Shown one piece after another: positions 25,238 to 37,264 of a DNA stretch of 64,000 nucleotides (positions are counted from its first letter, which is position 1; every line of letters begins with the position of its first letter). This stretch comes from Pseudomonas sp. HOU2 (GTDB lineage: Bacteria; Pseudomonadota; Gammaproteobacteria; Pseudomonadales; Pseudomonadaceae), in the NCBI RefSeq assembly GCF_040729435.1, contig NZ_CP160398.1:3038001-3102000 (forward strand), written 5' to 3'. The notes beneath the pieces were generated by a model that worked only from the letters and a program-made list of their open reading frames with translations, made no database searches and was not told the origin of the DNA. A program made the translations under genes and the position numbers.

Positions 25238-27247
25238 ATGTCCCGACTCAATCCCCGGCAGCAAGAAGCCGTGAACTACGTCGGCGGCCCTCTATTGGTG
25301 CTCGCCGGCGCCGGCTCCGGCAAGACCAGCGTGATCACCCGCAAGATCGCGCACCTGATCCAGAACTGCGGCATCCGCGCCCAGTACATCGTCGCCATGA
25401 CCTTTACCAACAAGGCTGCGCGCGAGATGAAAGAGCGGGTCGGCACCTTGCTGCGTGCCGGCGAAGGTCGCGGCCTGACGGTCTGCACCTTCCACAACCT
25501 GGGCCTGAACATCATCCGCAAGGAGCATGTGCGGCTGGGCTACAAACCCGGTTTCTCGATCTTCGACGAGACCGACGTCAAAGCCCTGATGACCGACATC
25601 ATGCAGAAGGAATACGCAGGCGACGACGGCGTCGACGAGATCAAGAACATGATCGGCGCCTGGAAAAACGACCTGATCCTGCCGGCCCAGGCGCTGGAAA
25701 ACGCGCGCAATCCGAAAGAACAGACCGCTGCCATCGTCTACACCCACTACCAGCGCACGCTGAAAGCGTTCAACGCGGTGGACTTCGACGACCTGATCCT
25801 GCTGCCGGTAAAGCTCTTCGAAGAACACGCCGACATTCTCGAAAAGTGGCAGAACAAGGTGCGTTACCTGCTGGTCGACGAATATCAGGACACCAACGCC
25901 AGCCAGTACCTGCTGGTGAAGATGCTGATCGGTAAGCGCAACCAGTTCACCGTGGTGGGCGACGACGACCAGTCGATCTACGCCTGGCGTGGTGCGCGGC
26001 CGGAAAACCTGATGCTGCTCAAGGACGATTACCCTTCGCTGAAAGTAGTAATGCTCGAGCAGAACTACCGCTCCACCAGCCGCATCCTGCGCTGCGCCAA
26101 CGTGCTGATCTCGAACAACCCGCACGAATTCGAAAAGCAGCTGTGGAGCGAGATGGGTCACGGTGACGAGATCCGCGTGATCCGCTGCCGTAACGAGGAC
26201 GCCGAAGCCGAGCGCGTGGCCATGGAAATCCTCAGCCTGCACTTGCGCACCGACCGTCCGTACAGCGATTTCGCGATCCTCTATCGCGGCAACTACCAGG
26301 CCAAACTGATCGAGCTGAAGTTACAGCACCACCAGGTGCCGTACCGCCTGAGCGGTGGCAACAGCTTCTTCGGCCGCCAGGAAGTGAAGGACCTGATGGC
26401 CTACTTCCGCCTGATCGTGAACCCGGACGACGACAACGCCTTCCTGCGGGTGATCAACGTGCCGCGCCGGGAAATCGGCTCCACGACCCTGGAAAAACTC
26501 GGCAACTACGCCACCGAACGCAAGATCTCGATGTACGCCGCCACCGACGAAATCGGTCTGGGCGAACATCTGGACAGCCGCTTCACCGATCGCCTGGCGC
26601 GCTTCAAGCGCTTCATGGACAAGGTGCGCGAGCAGTGCGCTGGCGAAGACCCGATCTCGGCCCTGCGCAGCATGGTCATGGACATCGACTACGAGAACTG
26701 GCTGCGCACCAACAGTTCCAGCGACAAGGCTGCGGACTACCGGATGAGCAACGTCTGGTTCCTGATCGAAGCCTTGAAGAACACCCTGGAAAAAGACGAA
26801 GACGGCGAGATGACCGTCGAGGACGCCATCGGCAAACTGGTCCTGCGCGACATGCTCGAGCGTCAGCAGGAAGAAGAGGACGGCGCCGAAGGCGTGCAGA
26901 TGATGACCCTGCATGCGTCCAAGGGCCTGGAATTCCCTTACGTGTTCATCATGGGCATGGAAGAGGAAATCCTCCCGCACCGCTCCAGCATCGAAGCCGA
27001 CACCATCGAGGAGGAACGCCGCCTGGCCTACGTGGGCATCACCCGCGCCCGTCAGACCCTGGCGTTCACCTTCGCCGCCAAACGCAAACAGTACGGCGAA
27101 ATCATCGACTGCGCGCCCAGTCGCTTCCTCGATGAACTGCCGCCGGACGACCTGGCGTGGGAAGGCAACGACGACACACCCACCGAAGTCAAAGCCGTGC
27201 GCGGCAATAGCGCATTGGCTGATATACGCGCGATGTTAAAGCGCTAG
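25238..27247 (+). CDS. rep: ATP-dependent DNA helicase Rep
   Basis: The helicase has 669 residues, the length of Rep. UvrD/Rep superfamily 1A motifs are in order: Q motif MSRLNPRQQEAV, Walker A LAGAGSGKTS (22-31), motif II LLVDEYQDTN, motif III VVGDDDQSIYAWRGA, motif IV LEQNYRST, motif V MTLHASKGLEFPYVF and motif VI EERRLAYVGITRA. It unwinds DNA 3' to 5' ahead of replication forks and removes bound proteins. It is divergent from the proE-like gene with a 262-base gap. Confidence 0.97.
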   Translation: MSRLNPRQQEAVNYVGGPLLVLAGAGSGKTSVITRKIAHLIQNCGIRAQYIVAMTFTNKAAREMKERVGTLLRAGEGRGLTVCTFHNLGLNIIRKEHVRLGYKPGFSIFDETDVKALMTDIMQKEYAGDDGVDEIKNMIGAWKNDLILPAQALENARNPKEQTAAIVYTHYQRTLKAFNAVDFDDLILLPVKLFEEHADILEKWQNKVRYLLVDEYQDTNASQYLLVKMLIGKRNQFTVVGDDDQSIYAWRGARPENLMLLKDDYPSLKVVMLEQNYRSTSRILRCANVLISNNPHEFEKQLWSEMGHGDEIRVIRCRNEDAEAERVAMEILSLHLRTDRPYSDFAILYRGNYQAKLIELKLQHHQVPYRLSGGNSFFGRQEVKDLMAYFRLIVNPDDDNAFLRVINVPRREIGSTTLEKLGNYATERKISMYAATDEIGLGEHLDSRFTDRLARFKRFMDKVREQCAGEDPISALRSMVMDIDYENWLRTNSSSDKAADYRMSNVWFLIEALKNTLEKDEDGEMTVEDAIGKLVLRDMLERQQEEEDGAEGVQMMTLHASKGLEFPYVFIMGMEEEILPHRSSIEADTIEEERRLAYVGITRARQTLAFTFAAKRKQYGEIIDCAPSRFLDELPPDDLAWEGNDDTPTEVKAVRGNSALADIRAMLKR

Positions 27248-27272
27248 AATTGACCACTTTTTTAAAGATTAG

Positions 27273-27875
<603 letters not shown>

Positions 27876-27893
27876 AGCCACACCGCAGCCCCC

Positions 27894-27988
27894 CTGTAGG
27901 AGCTGTCGAGTGCAACGAGGCTGCGATCTTTTGATCCTGATTTTTAGAATCAACCTCAACAGATCGCAGCGTGCCGCAGCGCCTACAG
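27894..27988. repeat. REP-like doublet, TAGGAGCTG/GATCGCAG class
   Basis: CTGTAGGAGCTG...GAGGCTGCGATC is mirrored by GATCGCAGCGTGCCGCAGCGCCTACAG. The left half is less regular than other copies. It lies between convergent xpt and the acetyl-CoA hydrolase/transferase gene. Confidence 0.75.
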
Positions 27989-28003
27989 GTTTGCGGTAGA
28001 CGA

Positions 28004-29926
<1,923 letters not shown>

Positions 29927-30017
29927 CTGAAGCCTCCTGCCCGTTCCGTGAATAGGGGTAGACCGAGCTTGCCTCGACTTTGCTGCAAAGGACAGCGAAA
30001 GCCGTGAATCGCAGGCA

Positions 30018-30048
30018 CAAAAAAACCGTCCGAAGACGGTTTTTTTCG
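30018..30048. terminator. Bidirectional intrinsic terminator after cytochrome c5 gene
   Basis: AAAAAAACCGTC pairs with GACGGTTTTTTT around a four-base loop. It lies 14 bases after the cytochrome gene stop codon. Confidence 0.85.
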
Positions 30049-30061
30049 TCAGAAGCGCGGC

Positions 30062-30490
30062 TTATTTCAGGCCGGACATCTTCTGGATCGCGCCCTTCAA
30101 CTCGTCATCCGAGCAGTCGGCGCAGGTGCCTTTAGGTGGCATCGAGTTCAGGCCGGTGATGGCTTTGGCCAGCAGGCCGTCGAGGCCGCCCTGATGGTCG
30201 GCGCGGTCTTTCCAGGCCGCTGCGTCACCGATTTTCGGTGCGCCCAGCAGGCCGGTACCGTGGCAAGCGTTGCAATGTTTTGCAATCACTTCATCAGGGG
30301 TTTTCGCCCCACCACCTCCGCCAGCGGCGGCAGCGACTTCCATGCCCTTGCATTCCTGCCCCTGAACACACACCTGGCCGACCGGCTCGAGGCGCTTGGC
30401 AATGTCGTCATTCGTCGCAGCTTGAGCGCTGACAGCCCAGAGGGCCAGTACGGTTGCTGGTGCGGCCAGCATTTTCATAATTAGGTTCAC
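30062..30490 (-). CDS. cycB: Cytochrome c5
   Basis: The protein has 142 residues from a GTG start, chosen because a TGAGGGTG site sits just upstream while later ATGs are too far from it. The signal peptide ends AQA (residue 24), giving a periplasmic protein. One haem c is attached at CNACH (C73, C76, H77), with M117 in NSMPPKGTC the likely axial ligand and C123/C126 forming the c5-type disulfide. It is a small electron carrier; a glycine-rich linker (57-61) separates a two-cysteine N-terminal segment from the haem domain. Confidence 0.92.
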   Translation of the reverse strand: MNLIMKMLAAPATVLALWAVSAQAATNDDIAKRLEPVGQVCVQGQECKGMEVAAAAGGGGGAKTPDEVIAKHCNACHGTGLLGAPKIGDAAAWKDRADHQGGLDGLLAKAITGLNSMPPKGTCADCSDDELKGAIQKMSGLK

Positions 30491-30659
30491 GCGTTCACCC
30501 TCAATGGTGGCTATTCACGCCTGCGGCCACGGTTCGCAGGCGGGCGCAAGTATAGCGGGTAGCCCGCCACACTGAAACAACCCCATAGTCGAAGGGGTTA
30601 TACCGCGCTGTGGAAAACTCTGCGGACGCCTTTGCCGTCATGGTCTGGCGCCTCTCTGT

Positions 30660-31208
30660 TTAAAAATTCGCCGGCGTGGCTGCGCTGATTAGTCGCGCAG
30701 GCGCGTCGAACGGATTACGGAAACGATGCGGCTTGGTACTTTCAAAGTAGTAGCTGTCGCCGGCTTCGAGAATAAAAGTTTCCAGACCCACCACCAGTTC
30801 CAGACGCCCTTCCACCAGAATCCCGGTTTCCTCGCCTTCATGGGTGAGCATTTCTTCGCCGGTATCAGCGCCCGGCGGGTAGATTTCGTTGAGAAACGCG
30901 ATAGCCCGGCTCGGGTGCGCGCGGCCAACCAGTTTCATGGTCACGGCGCCGTCGGAAATGTCGATCAGCTCGTTGGCCTTGTAGACGATCTGAGTCGGGA
31001 CTTCCTGCAGGATTTCTTCGGAAAAGAACTCGACCATGGACATGGGAATCCCGCCCAGAACCTTCCTCAGCGAACTGATCGAAGGACTGACGCTGTTCTT
31101 TTCGATCATCGAAATAGTGCTGTTGGTGACGCCCGCGCGTTTGGCGAGTTCACGCTGGGAAAGCCCTTTGAGCTTGCGGATCGATTGCAGTCGTTCACCG
31201 ACGTCCAA
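30660..31208 (-). CDS. pauR: XRE-cupin regulator of polyamine catabolism PauR
   Basis: The regulator has 182 residues. The N-terminal helix-turn-helix spans about 4-58 (LSQRELAKRAGVTNSTISMI), and the C-terminal cupin spans about 108-178 (PPGADTGEEMLTHEGEETGI). The pattern and position next to the dad genes match PauR of P. aeruginosa, which represses the pau (putrescine, cadaverine, spermidine) genes and is released by polyamines. Two likely targets, the pauB-type oxidase and the pauC/kauB-type dehydrogenase, are in this window. The stop is at 30660. Confidence 0.87.
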   Translation of the reverse strand: MDVGERLQSIRKLKGLSQRELAKRAGVTNSTISMIEKNSVSPSISSLRKVLGGIPMSMVEFFSEEILQEVPTQIVYKANELIDISDGAVTMKLVGRAHPSRAIAFLNEIYPPGADTGEEMLTHEGEETGILVEGRLELVVGLETFILEAGDSYYFESTKPHRFRNPFDAPARLISAATPANF

Positions 31209-31296
31209 GGCGGGAGCCTCCTGATGTTGTAAGAATATTGAGCGTTATCATGGCGACAGCGTTCAGTATTTACAACACTTGGTCCCCGCAGTGGCT

Positions 31297-32370
31297 TCAA
31301 CCCTCGGAATAGAGCCTTGGCACCCGGCGCAGGTTGCAGAAGATCTGGTACGGAATGGTGTCCGCCCACTGCGCCACTTCACTGGCGAGGATGTTTTTGC
31401 CCCACAGTTCGACGGTAGAACCGAGGTCCGCTTCCGGCACATCGGTGAGGTCGATACACAGCATGTCCATCGACACACGGCCAAGAATCCGGCTGCGCTT
31501 GCCGGCCACCAGAACCGGCGTGCCGGTCGGTGCCTGACGCGGGTAGCCGTCGGCATAACCCATGGCGACCACGCCGATGCGCATCGGCTTGTCGGTGATG
31601 AATTTGGCGCCGTAGCCGATCGGCTCGCCGGCGGGCAGTTCACGCACGCAGATGACTTTCGATTCGAGGGTCATCACTGGCTGCAGACGCTCGGCCACGG
31701 CGTTGGCTTCTTCGAACGGCGTGGCGCCGTAGAGCATGATGCCCGGGCGCACCCAGTCGCTGTGAATCTGCGGCCAACCGAGCACCGCCGGCGAGTTGCG
31801 CAGGCTGACTTCAGCCGCCAGGCCCTGACGCGCCGCCTCGAATACCGCGACCTGATCGGCACTGCTCTGCTCATGCAGTTCATCAGCACGAGCGAAGTGG
31901 CTCATCAGCACGATCTTCGCCACTTTGCCGCTGGCCAGCAGACGCTGGTAGGCCGCCGCGTAATCCTTCGGATGCAGGCCCACACGGTGCATGCCGGAAT
32001 CGAGCTTGAGCCACACGGTGATCGGTTTGCTCAGGGCAGCCTGCTCGATCGCTTCGAGTTGCCACAGCGAATGCACCACGGTCCAGAAATCATGCTCGAC
32101 GATCAGCGCCAGCTCATCGGCTTCGAAGATCCCTTCGAGCAGCAGCACCGGGGCCTTGATGCCGGCCGCGCGCAGCTCCAGCGCTTCTTCGATGCAGGCG
32201 ACGGCAAACCCGTCGGCCTCGTTTTCCAGCGCCTGGGCGCAGCGCACCGCACCATGACCGTAGGCATCAGCCTTGATCACAGCCAGCGCCTTGGCGCCGG
32301 TGACTTCGCGGGCAATTCGGTAGTTGTGACGCAGGGCTTCTAGGTCGATCAGGGCACGGGCAGGACGCAT
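31297..32370 (-). CDS. dadX: Alanine racemase, catabolic type (DadX)
   Basis: The enzyme has 357 residues and interconverts L- and D-alanine. The PLP lysine is K33 in [12 protein letters not shown]; the second-base tyrosine lies in EPIGYGAKF, and [13 protein letters not shown] is the family C-terminal motif. Downstream of dadA and ridA in the same direction, it is the catabolic racemase: it makes the D-alanine that DadA then oxidises. A terminator-like hairpin lies between ridA and this gene, so expression may be partly uncoupled. Confidence 0.93.
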   Translation of the reverse strand: MRPARALIDLEALRHNYRIAREVTGAKALAVIKADAYGHGAVRCAQALENEADGFAVACIEEALELRAAGIKAPVLLLEGIFEADELALIVEHDFWTVVHSLWQLEAIEQAALSKPITVWLKLDSGMHRVGLHPKDYAAAYQRLLASGKVAKIVLMSHFARADELHEQSSADQVAVFEAARQGLAAEVSLRNSPAVLGWPQIHSDWVRPGIMLYGATPFEEANAVAERLQPVMTLESKVICVRELPAGEPIGYGAKFITDKPMRIGVVAMGYADGYPRQAPTGTPVLVAGKRSRILGRVSMDMLCIDLTDVPEADLGSTVELWGKNILASEVAQWADTIPYQIFCNLRRVPRLYSEG

Positions 32371-32400
32371 GGCGGCAGACTTCTAGGCGGTCATGGAAAT

Positions 32401-32446
32401 AAAAAACCGGCGCCGACTGACGACGTGAACCGCCAACAGCGCCGGG
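32401..32446 (-). terminator. Terminator-like hairpin between ridA and dadX
   Basis: CCGGCGC (32445-32439 on the minus strand) pairs with GCGCCGG (32413-32407) around a long loop and runs into six T residues. It could end or attenuate the dadA-ridA transcript before dadX. Confidence 0.6.
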
Positions 32447-32466
32447 AGAGGGATCTTTACAACGGG

Positions 32467-32820
32467 TTACGGCAGCGCGGCGACGATAGAGATTTCTACC
32501 AGAATGCTCGGCTTGGCCATCTTCGCTTCGACGGTGGCGCGAGCCGGAGCAGCACCTTTGGGCAGCCACTGATCCCACACCGAGTTCATCCCGGCAAAGT
32601 GCGCCTCGATGTCATTCAGGTAGATCGTTGCCGACAGCAGATGCTGCTTGTCAGTCCCGGCCAGATCCAGCAAACGCTCGATGTTGGCGAGCACGTCGCG
32701 GGTCTGCTGTTCGACCCCGGCGTCGAAGTCGTCGCCGACCTGCCCGGCCAGATACACGGTGCCGTTATGGGTGACGATCTGACTCATGCGCTCATTGGTG
32801 AGCTGGCGCTGGATTGCCAT
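32467..32820 (-). CDS. RidA family protein of the dad operon
   Basis: The protein has 117 residues of the YjgF/YER057c/UK114 fold. The conserved R of APARATVEA and E of VEISIV frame the active site at trimer interfaces. RidA proteins hydrolyse reactive enamine/imine intermediates, and D-amino acid oxidation by DadA makes 2-iminoacids, so the neighbour explains the role. The start overlaps the 3' end of dadA by 29 bases. A second, more canonical RidA is encoded after spoT. Confidence 0.92.
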   Translation of the reverse strand: MAIQRQLTNERMSQIVTHNGTVYLAGQVGDDFDAGVEQQTRDVLANIERLLDLAGTDKQHLLSATIYLNDIEAHFAGMNSVWDQWLPKGAAPARATVEAKMAKPSILVEISIVAALP

Positions 32821-34096
32821 GTTTTGCGGACTCCTGAGGCTTGTTGCCGTAACGGGAAATATCGAGGCCTTCGGCGCTGATCTGCGGTTTTTTCTTCGCC
32901 ATCAGATCGGCCAGCAAACGACCGGAACCGCACGCCATGGTCCAACCCAGGGTGCCGTGACCGGTGTTGAGGAACAGGTTCTTGAACGGCGTGGCGCCCA
33001 CGATCGGTGTGCCGTCCGGGGTAGTCGGACGCAGACCGGTCCAGAAGCTCGCCTCGGCCAGATTGCCGCCCTGAGGATAAAGGTCGTTGACAATCATCTC
33101 CAGGGTTTCGCGCCGACGCGGGTTCAGCGACAGGTCAAAACCGGCGATCTCCGCCATGCCGCCGACGCGGATGCGGTTGTCGAAACGGGTGATCGCGACC
33201 TTGTAGGTCTCGTCGAGAATGGTCGACGTCGGGGCCATGTCCGGGTTGGTGATCGGCACGGTCAGCGAGTAACCCTTGAGCGGATACACCGGCGCCTTGA
33301 TGCCTAGCGGCTTGAGCAGTTGCGGTGAGTAGCTGCCGAGGGCCAGCACGTAGCGATCAGCGGTTTCCAGCTTGCCGTCGATCCATACACCGTTGATGCG
33401 GTCACCGGCGTAGTCGAGGCGCTGGATGTCCTGACCGAAGCGGAATTCCACACCGAGTTTCACGGCCATTTCCGCCAGGCGCGTGGTGAACATCTGGCAA
33501 TCGCCGGTCTGGTCGTTCGGCAGACGCAGGGCGCCGGCGAGGATGTCGGTGACATTGGCCAGGGCCGGCTCGACGCGGGCAATACCGGCGCGGTCGAGGA
33601 CTTCAAACGGCACGCCGGATTCTTTCAGCACGGCGATGTCCTTGGCGGCGCCATCGAGCTGTGCCTGAGTGCGGAACAGTTGCGTGGTGCCGAGGCTGCG
33701 GCCTTCGTAGGCGATGCCGGTTTCGGCGCGCAGTTCATCGAGGCAGTCGCGACTGTACTCGGACAGACGCACCATGCGCTCCTTGTTCACCGCGTAACGG
33801 CTGGCGGTGCAGTTGCGCAGCATCTGCGCCATCCACAGGTACTGATCGATGTCGGCAGTGGCCTTGATCGCCAGCGGCGCGTGGCGCTGCAACAGCCACT
33901 TGATGGCCTTGAGCGGCACGCCCGGTGCGGCCCACGGCGAGGCATAACCCGGCGACACCTGGCCGGCGTTGGCGAAACTGGTCTCCATGGCCACGGCTGG
34001 CTGCCGGTCGACCACCACCACTTCAAACCCGGCACGGGCCAGATAGTAAGCACTGGCGGTACCGATGACGCCGCTACCCAAGACCATTACGCGCAT
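32792..34096 (-). CDS. dadA: D-amino acid dehydrogenase small subunit
   Basis: The flavoprotein has 434 residues. The FAD dinucleotide fold opens the chain ([20 protein letters not shown]), and the C-terminal [19 protein letters not shown] is typical of DadA. The later of two ATGs was taken because AGGGA lies 7 bases before it. It oxidises D-alanine and other D-amino acids to 2-oxoacids plus ammonia, feeding electrons to the membrane quinone pool. It heads the dadA-ridA-dadX unit and is divergent from the Lrp-type activator, with which it shares a 157-base control region. Confidence 0.96.
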   Translation of the reverse strand: MRVMVLGSGVIGTASAYYLARAGFEVVVVDRQPAVAMETSFANAGQVSPGYASPWAAPGVPLKAIKWLLQRHAPLAIKATADIDQYLWMAQMLRNCTASRYAVNKERMVRLSEYSRDCLDELRAETGIAYEGRSLGTTQLFRTQAQLDGAAKDIAVLKESGVPFEVLDRAGIARVEPALANVTDILAGALRLPNDQTGDCQMFTTRLAEMAVKLGVEFRFGQDIQRLDYAGDRINGVWIDGKLETADRYVLALGSYSPQLLKPLGIKAPVYPLKGYSLTVPITNPDMAPTSTILDETYKVAITRFDNRIRVGGMAEIAGFDLSLNPRRRETLEMIVNDLYPQGGNLAEASFWTGLRPTTPDGTPIVGATPFKNLFLNTGHGTLGWTMACGSGRLLADLMAKKKPQISAEGLDISRYGNKPQESAKHGNPAPAHQ

Positions 34097-34253
34097 TTTT
34101 GTATCCCTCATCGCGGCAGGGGCCGCGTACGTCTGTTGTTAGAGCAATGATGCGCGCAGTGTAAAAAAGAATGGCCAGTGCATTTCACTATATAAGCGCC
34201 TATATTTGGCGACAATTCTCGGCAAAAACCCTTTTCACGGAGGCGCATCCCCT

Positions 34254-34742
34254 ATGCGTACCAACACTCAGACCAAACGTGAGCTGGACAAGATCGACCG
34301 CAACATCTTGCGGATCCTGCAGGCGGACGGGCGCATATCGTTTACCGAACTCGGGGAAAAGGTCGGCCTGTCCACCACGCCATGTACGGAGCGGGTGCGG
34401 CGGCTGGAGCGCGAGGGGATCATCATGGGCTACAACGCCCGGCTCAATCCGCAGCATTTGAAGGGTAGCCTGCTGGTGTTCGTCGAGATCAGTCTGGATT
34501 ACAAATCCGGCGACACGTTCGAGGAGTTCCGCCGCGCGGTGCTGAAACTGCCGCACGTGCTGGAATGCCACCTGGTGTCAGGGGATTTCGACTATCTGGT
34601 GAAGGCGCGGATTTCCGAGATGGCCTCGTACCGCAAGCTGCTGGGCGACATTCTGTTGAAGCTGCCGCATGTGCGTGAGTCGAAGAGCTATATCGTGATG
34701 GAAGAGGTGAAGGAGAGTCTGAGCCTGCCGATTCCGGACTGA
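34254..34742 (+). CDS. dadR: Lrp/AsnC-family regulator (DadR)
   Basis: The regulator has 162 residues. The helix-turn-helix (about 12-60, ILQADGRISFTELGEKVGLS) precedes the RAM ligand-binding domain (from about 75, LVFVEISLDYKS; HLVSGDFDYLVKARI). GGAGG lies ten bases before the chosen ATG. In P. aeruginosa the divergent Lrp (DadR) activates dadA-dadX in response to L-alanine; the same arrangement is seen here. It may also act as a general Lrp. Confidence 0.93.
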   Translation: MRTNTQTKRELDKIDRNILRILQADGRISFTELGEKVGLSTTPCTERVRRLEREGIIMGYNARLNPQHLKGSLLVFVEISLDYKSGDTFEEFRRAVLKLPHVLECHLVSGDFDYLVKARISEMASYRKLLGDILLKLPHVRESKSYIVMEEVKESLSLPIPD

Positions 34743-34767
34743 GATTTGTGCTGCCTGATCCGGCCCC

Positions 34768-34857
34768 ATCGCTGGCAAGCCAGCTCCCACAGGTTCAGTG
34801 GTTAGCACATATTCTGTGAGCGACAACGATCACTGTGGGAGCTGGCTTGCCAGCGAT
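34768..34857. repeat. REP doublet (REPIN), GCTGGCAAGCC class
   Basis: ATCGCTGGCAAGCCAGCTCC and its inverted copy flank a 40-base spacer. This is a distinct REP family in the window (three copies, all between 34 and 44 kb). It shares the CTCCCACAG end with the GGGAGCGAGC class. Confidence 0.88.
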
Positions 34858-34885
34858 TGGGTCGACTCGGTTCACCGCAATTGCG

Positions 34886-35239
34886 TTAAACCAGCACCTG
34901 CCGATTCGAGGCCATGTACTCGAAGATTTGCTTTTCTACGCGCGGGTGAATCAACTCCACTGGCCCCCGCCCGTTCGGGCACGGCAGGGTTTTGGTGGTA
35001 CCGAACAGGCGGCAAATCAACGGCCGCTCGCCATACACCGTGCAGCCATTCGGCCCCAGGTGCACACAGTTCAACTCATCCATCGCCGCATCCTGCTCGG
35101 CGCGGGTCTTGCGCGGCAGGCGGGCCATTTCTTCCGGCGAAGTGGTCACCGGTCCACAGCAGTCATGGCAGCCGGGCACGCACTCGAATGAGGGGATCTG
35201 CTGACGCAGGGCGCGGATTGTCTGGCGGTTGCAACTCAT
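34886..35239 (-). CDS. YkgJ-family cysteine cluster protein
   Basis: The protein has 117 residues from MSCNRQTIRALRQ. The YkgJ pattern of eight or more cysteines is visible: CVPGCHDCCGPV near 19-30, CVHLGPNGCTVYGERPLICRLFG (about 58-80) and a last Cys in LPCPNGRG. Such proteins bind a metal, probably zinc or iron, and are sometimes linked to flagellin lysine methylation in other bacteria. Function here is unknown. The ATG has only a weak ribosome binding site, so a slightly earlier start is possible. Confidence 0.82.
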   Translation of the reverse strand: MSCNRQTIRALRQQIPSFECVPGCHDCCGPVTTSPEEMARLPRKTRAEQDAAMDELNCVHLGPNGCTVYGERPLICRLFGTTKTLPCPNGRGPVELIHPRVEKQIFEYMASNRQVLV

Positions 35240-35386
35240 TGAAACGGTGACCGACGTGAAATAGGCGGCAATTGTGCCGCAAACGCCGTGATCCAGACAG
35301 CAATGGCCGACCAGTGTTGCCCGTCTTCGGGCGTGCGGCTTATGCTCCGTCAAATTTTCTCGACACTCAGCCGTTGGACGATGCCC

Positions 35387-36697
35387 ATGAATGCCCGCGC
35401 CCGAACCTTCGCGAGCCAACCCCACGTTGCCTCTTACTATGCCGCCAGCAGCCTGCCACAGCCTGACCATCCGGTGCTGCAAGGCGAAGTGATTGCCGAC
35501 GTGTGCGTGGTCGGCGGCGGCTTCTCCGGGTTGAACACCGCGCTGGAACTGGCTGAACGCGGCCTCAGCGTGGTATTGCTGGAAGCGCACCGCATCGGCT
35601 GGGGCGCCAGCGGCCGTAACGGCGGACAGTTGATTCGCGGGGTCGGTCACGGCCTCGATCAGTTCGCCAACATTATCGGTGCCGACGGCGTGCGCCAGAT
35701 GAAACTGATGGGCCTGGAAGCGGTGGAAATCGTCCACCGGCGCGTCGAGCGTTTCCAGATCCAGTGCGATCTGACTTGGGGCTACTGCGATCTCGCCAAC
35801 AAGCCTGCCGATCTCGAAGGCTTTGCCGAAGACGCCGAAGAGCTGCGCAGTCTTGGCTATCGCTACGAAACCCGTCTGCTCCAGGCCAACGAGATGCACA
35901 CCGTGGTCGGCTCCAAGCGTTATGTCGGCGGCTTGATCGACATGGGTTCCGGGCATTTGCATCCGCTGAATCTGGCGCTGGGCGAAGCCGCCGCTGCGCA
36001 GCAACTGGGCGTGCATTTGTTCGAGCAATCAGCGGTGACGCGTATCGAGTACGGCCCCGAGGTTCGCGTCCACACCGCTCGAGGTTCAGTGCGGGCGAAA
36101 ACGCTGGTGCTGGGCTGCAACGCTTATCTCAACGGTCTCAACCCGCAACTGAGCGGCAAAGTACTGCCCGCCGGCAGTTACATCATCGCGACCGAACCGC
36201 TTTCCGCAGAACTGGCGCACAGCCTGCTCCCGCAAAATATGGCGGTCTGCGACCAGCGCGTGGCGCTGGATTATTACCGGCTCTCGGCGGATCGCCGACT
36301 GCTGTTCGGCGGCGCCTGCCATTACTCGGGGCGCGATCCGAAAGACATCGGCGCCTACATGCAGCCGAAGATGCTTGAAGTGTTTCCGCAACTGGCCGGA
36401 GTGAAGATCGACTATCAATGGGGCGGGATGATCGGCATCGGCGCCAACCGTCTGCCGCAGATTGGCCGTCTCGCTGATCAGCCGAACGTGTATTACGCCC
36501 AGGCCTATTCCGGGCACGGCGTGAATGCCACGCACCTGGCGGGCAAACTGCTGGCCGAGGCGATCAGCGGGCAACACAGCGGCGGGGTCGATCTGTTTGC
36601 CAAGGTGCCGCACATCACCTTCCCCGGCGGCAAGCATCTGCGCTCGCCGCTGCTGGCGTTGGGGATGTTGTGGCATCGGCTCAAAGAGTTGGCCTGA
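35387..36697 (+). CDS. FAD-dependent oxidoreductase, gamma-glutamylpolyamine oxidase type (PauB-like)
   Basis: The flavoenzyme has 436 residues with a DAO fold. The FAD-binding motif is VCVVGGGFSGLNTALELAE (about 40-58), followed by GWGASGRNGGQLI and the C-terminal AQAYSGHGVNATHLAGKLLAE. It matches PuuB/OrdL-type enzymes that oxidise gamma-glutamylated putrescine and relatives; in P. aeruginosa PA5309 (pauB4) lies next to the Lrp gene. ATGs at 35381 and 35387 are both possible. The aldehyde it would make is a substrate for the aldehyde dehydrogenase at 41.8-43.3 kb. Confidence 0.88.
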   Translation: MNARARTFASQPHVASYYAASSLPQPDHPVLQGEVIADVCVVGGGFSGLNTALELAERGLSVVLLEAHRIGWGASGRNGGQLIRGVGHGLDQFANIIGADGVRQMKLMGLEAVEIVHRRVERFQIQCDLTWGYCDLANKPADLEGFAEDAEELRSLGYRYETRLLQANEMHTVVGSKRYVGGLIDMGSGHLHPLNLALGEAAAAQQLGVHLFEQSAVTRIEYGPEVRVHTARGSVRAKTLVLGCNAYLNGLNPQLSGKVLPAGSYIIATEPLSAELAHSLLPQNMAVCDQRVALDYYRLSADRRLLFGGACHYSGRDPKDIGAYMQPKMLEVFPQLAGVKIDYQWGGMIGIGANRLPQIGRLADQPNVYYAQAYSGHGVNATHLAGKLLAEAISGQHSGGVDLFAKVPHITFPGGKHLRSPLLALGMLWHRLKELA

Positions 36698-36723
36698 GGT
36701 TTTTGCTGCGTCTTTGAAGCCGC

Positions 36724-36815
36724 CATCGCTGGCAAGCCAGCTCCCACAGGTTTTTGCGGCGAATACAAATATTGTGAACACCAAAAATACTGTGGGAGCT
36801 GGCTTGCCAGCGATG
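36724..36815. repeat. REP doublet (REPIN), GCTGGCAAGCC class
   Basis: Inverted ATCGCTGGCAAGCCAGCTCC units lie across a 40-base spacer, between the oxidoreductase gene and the convergent DUF1127 gene. Confidence 0.88.
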
Positions 36816-36839
36816 AAGCCCGCAAGAACAATACAGATC

Positions 36840-37085
36840 TCAGATCCGCCAGAACGGTTTCAACCCCTCCTCCTGCGCCTGCTCCCGGGTCAACCCGATA
36901 TCCTTGAGCTGCTCCGGCGTCAGGTTCAACAGCGCCTTGCGCGTGTGCAGACGATGCCAGAACAGGCCCCAGCGACTCAGGCCGGACGGCGCGTTGCGCA
37001 TGGCGCTATTCCATGCACTGTCCTCCTGCCCTGCCGCCAGTTCCTGACTGTGTAACGTCAGCCGCACATCGCTCAAGCCGTTCAT
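36840..37085 (-). CDS. DUF1127 domain-containing small protein
   Basis: The protein has 81 residues. The C-terminal half carries the DUF1127 (YjiS-like) pattern: WHRLHTRKALLNLTPEQLKDIGLTREQA (about 43-70), an arginine-rich helix then LTxEQLxDIGL. Small DUF1127 proteins in other bacteria affect phosphate and carbon metabolism and some bind RNA. A GGAG site precedes the ATG. It is divergent from the MocR regulator gene, which may control it. Confidence 0.85.
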   Translation of the reverse strand: MNGLSDVRLTLHSQELAAGQEDSAWNSAMRNAPSGLSRWGLFWHRLHTRKALLNLTPEQLKDIGLTREQAQEEGLKPFWRI

Positions 37086-37147
37086 TTTTGTCGCTCCTGT
37101 TTACTTGGGTAGCCAGAGATTCCATGATGCGCGGGACGGCAAAAGCA

Positions 37148-37229
37148 TTACAGATTCAAAGCATCTGTATTAACTCCATACAGATTTGCCGTTTCTGCGT
37201 CTGAATCACCGATTTCTGCCGCATCTGTA
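37148..37229. promoter_or_regulatory. Operator-like ATCTGTA repeats between DUF1127 gene and mocR gene
   Basis: Four copies of the heptamer ATCTGTA occur in alternating orientation (TACAGAT at 37149-37155, ATCTGTA at 37163-37169, TACAGAT at 37179-37185, ATCTGTA at 37223-37229). MocR/GntR regulators bind paired repeats of this kind in their own promoters, so these are likely sites of the adjacent gene product. Confidence 0.6.
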
Positions 37230-37264
37230 CTGGTTTAACGAATCACCTGCATCGAGGCAGTGCC

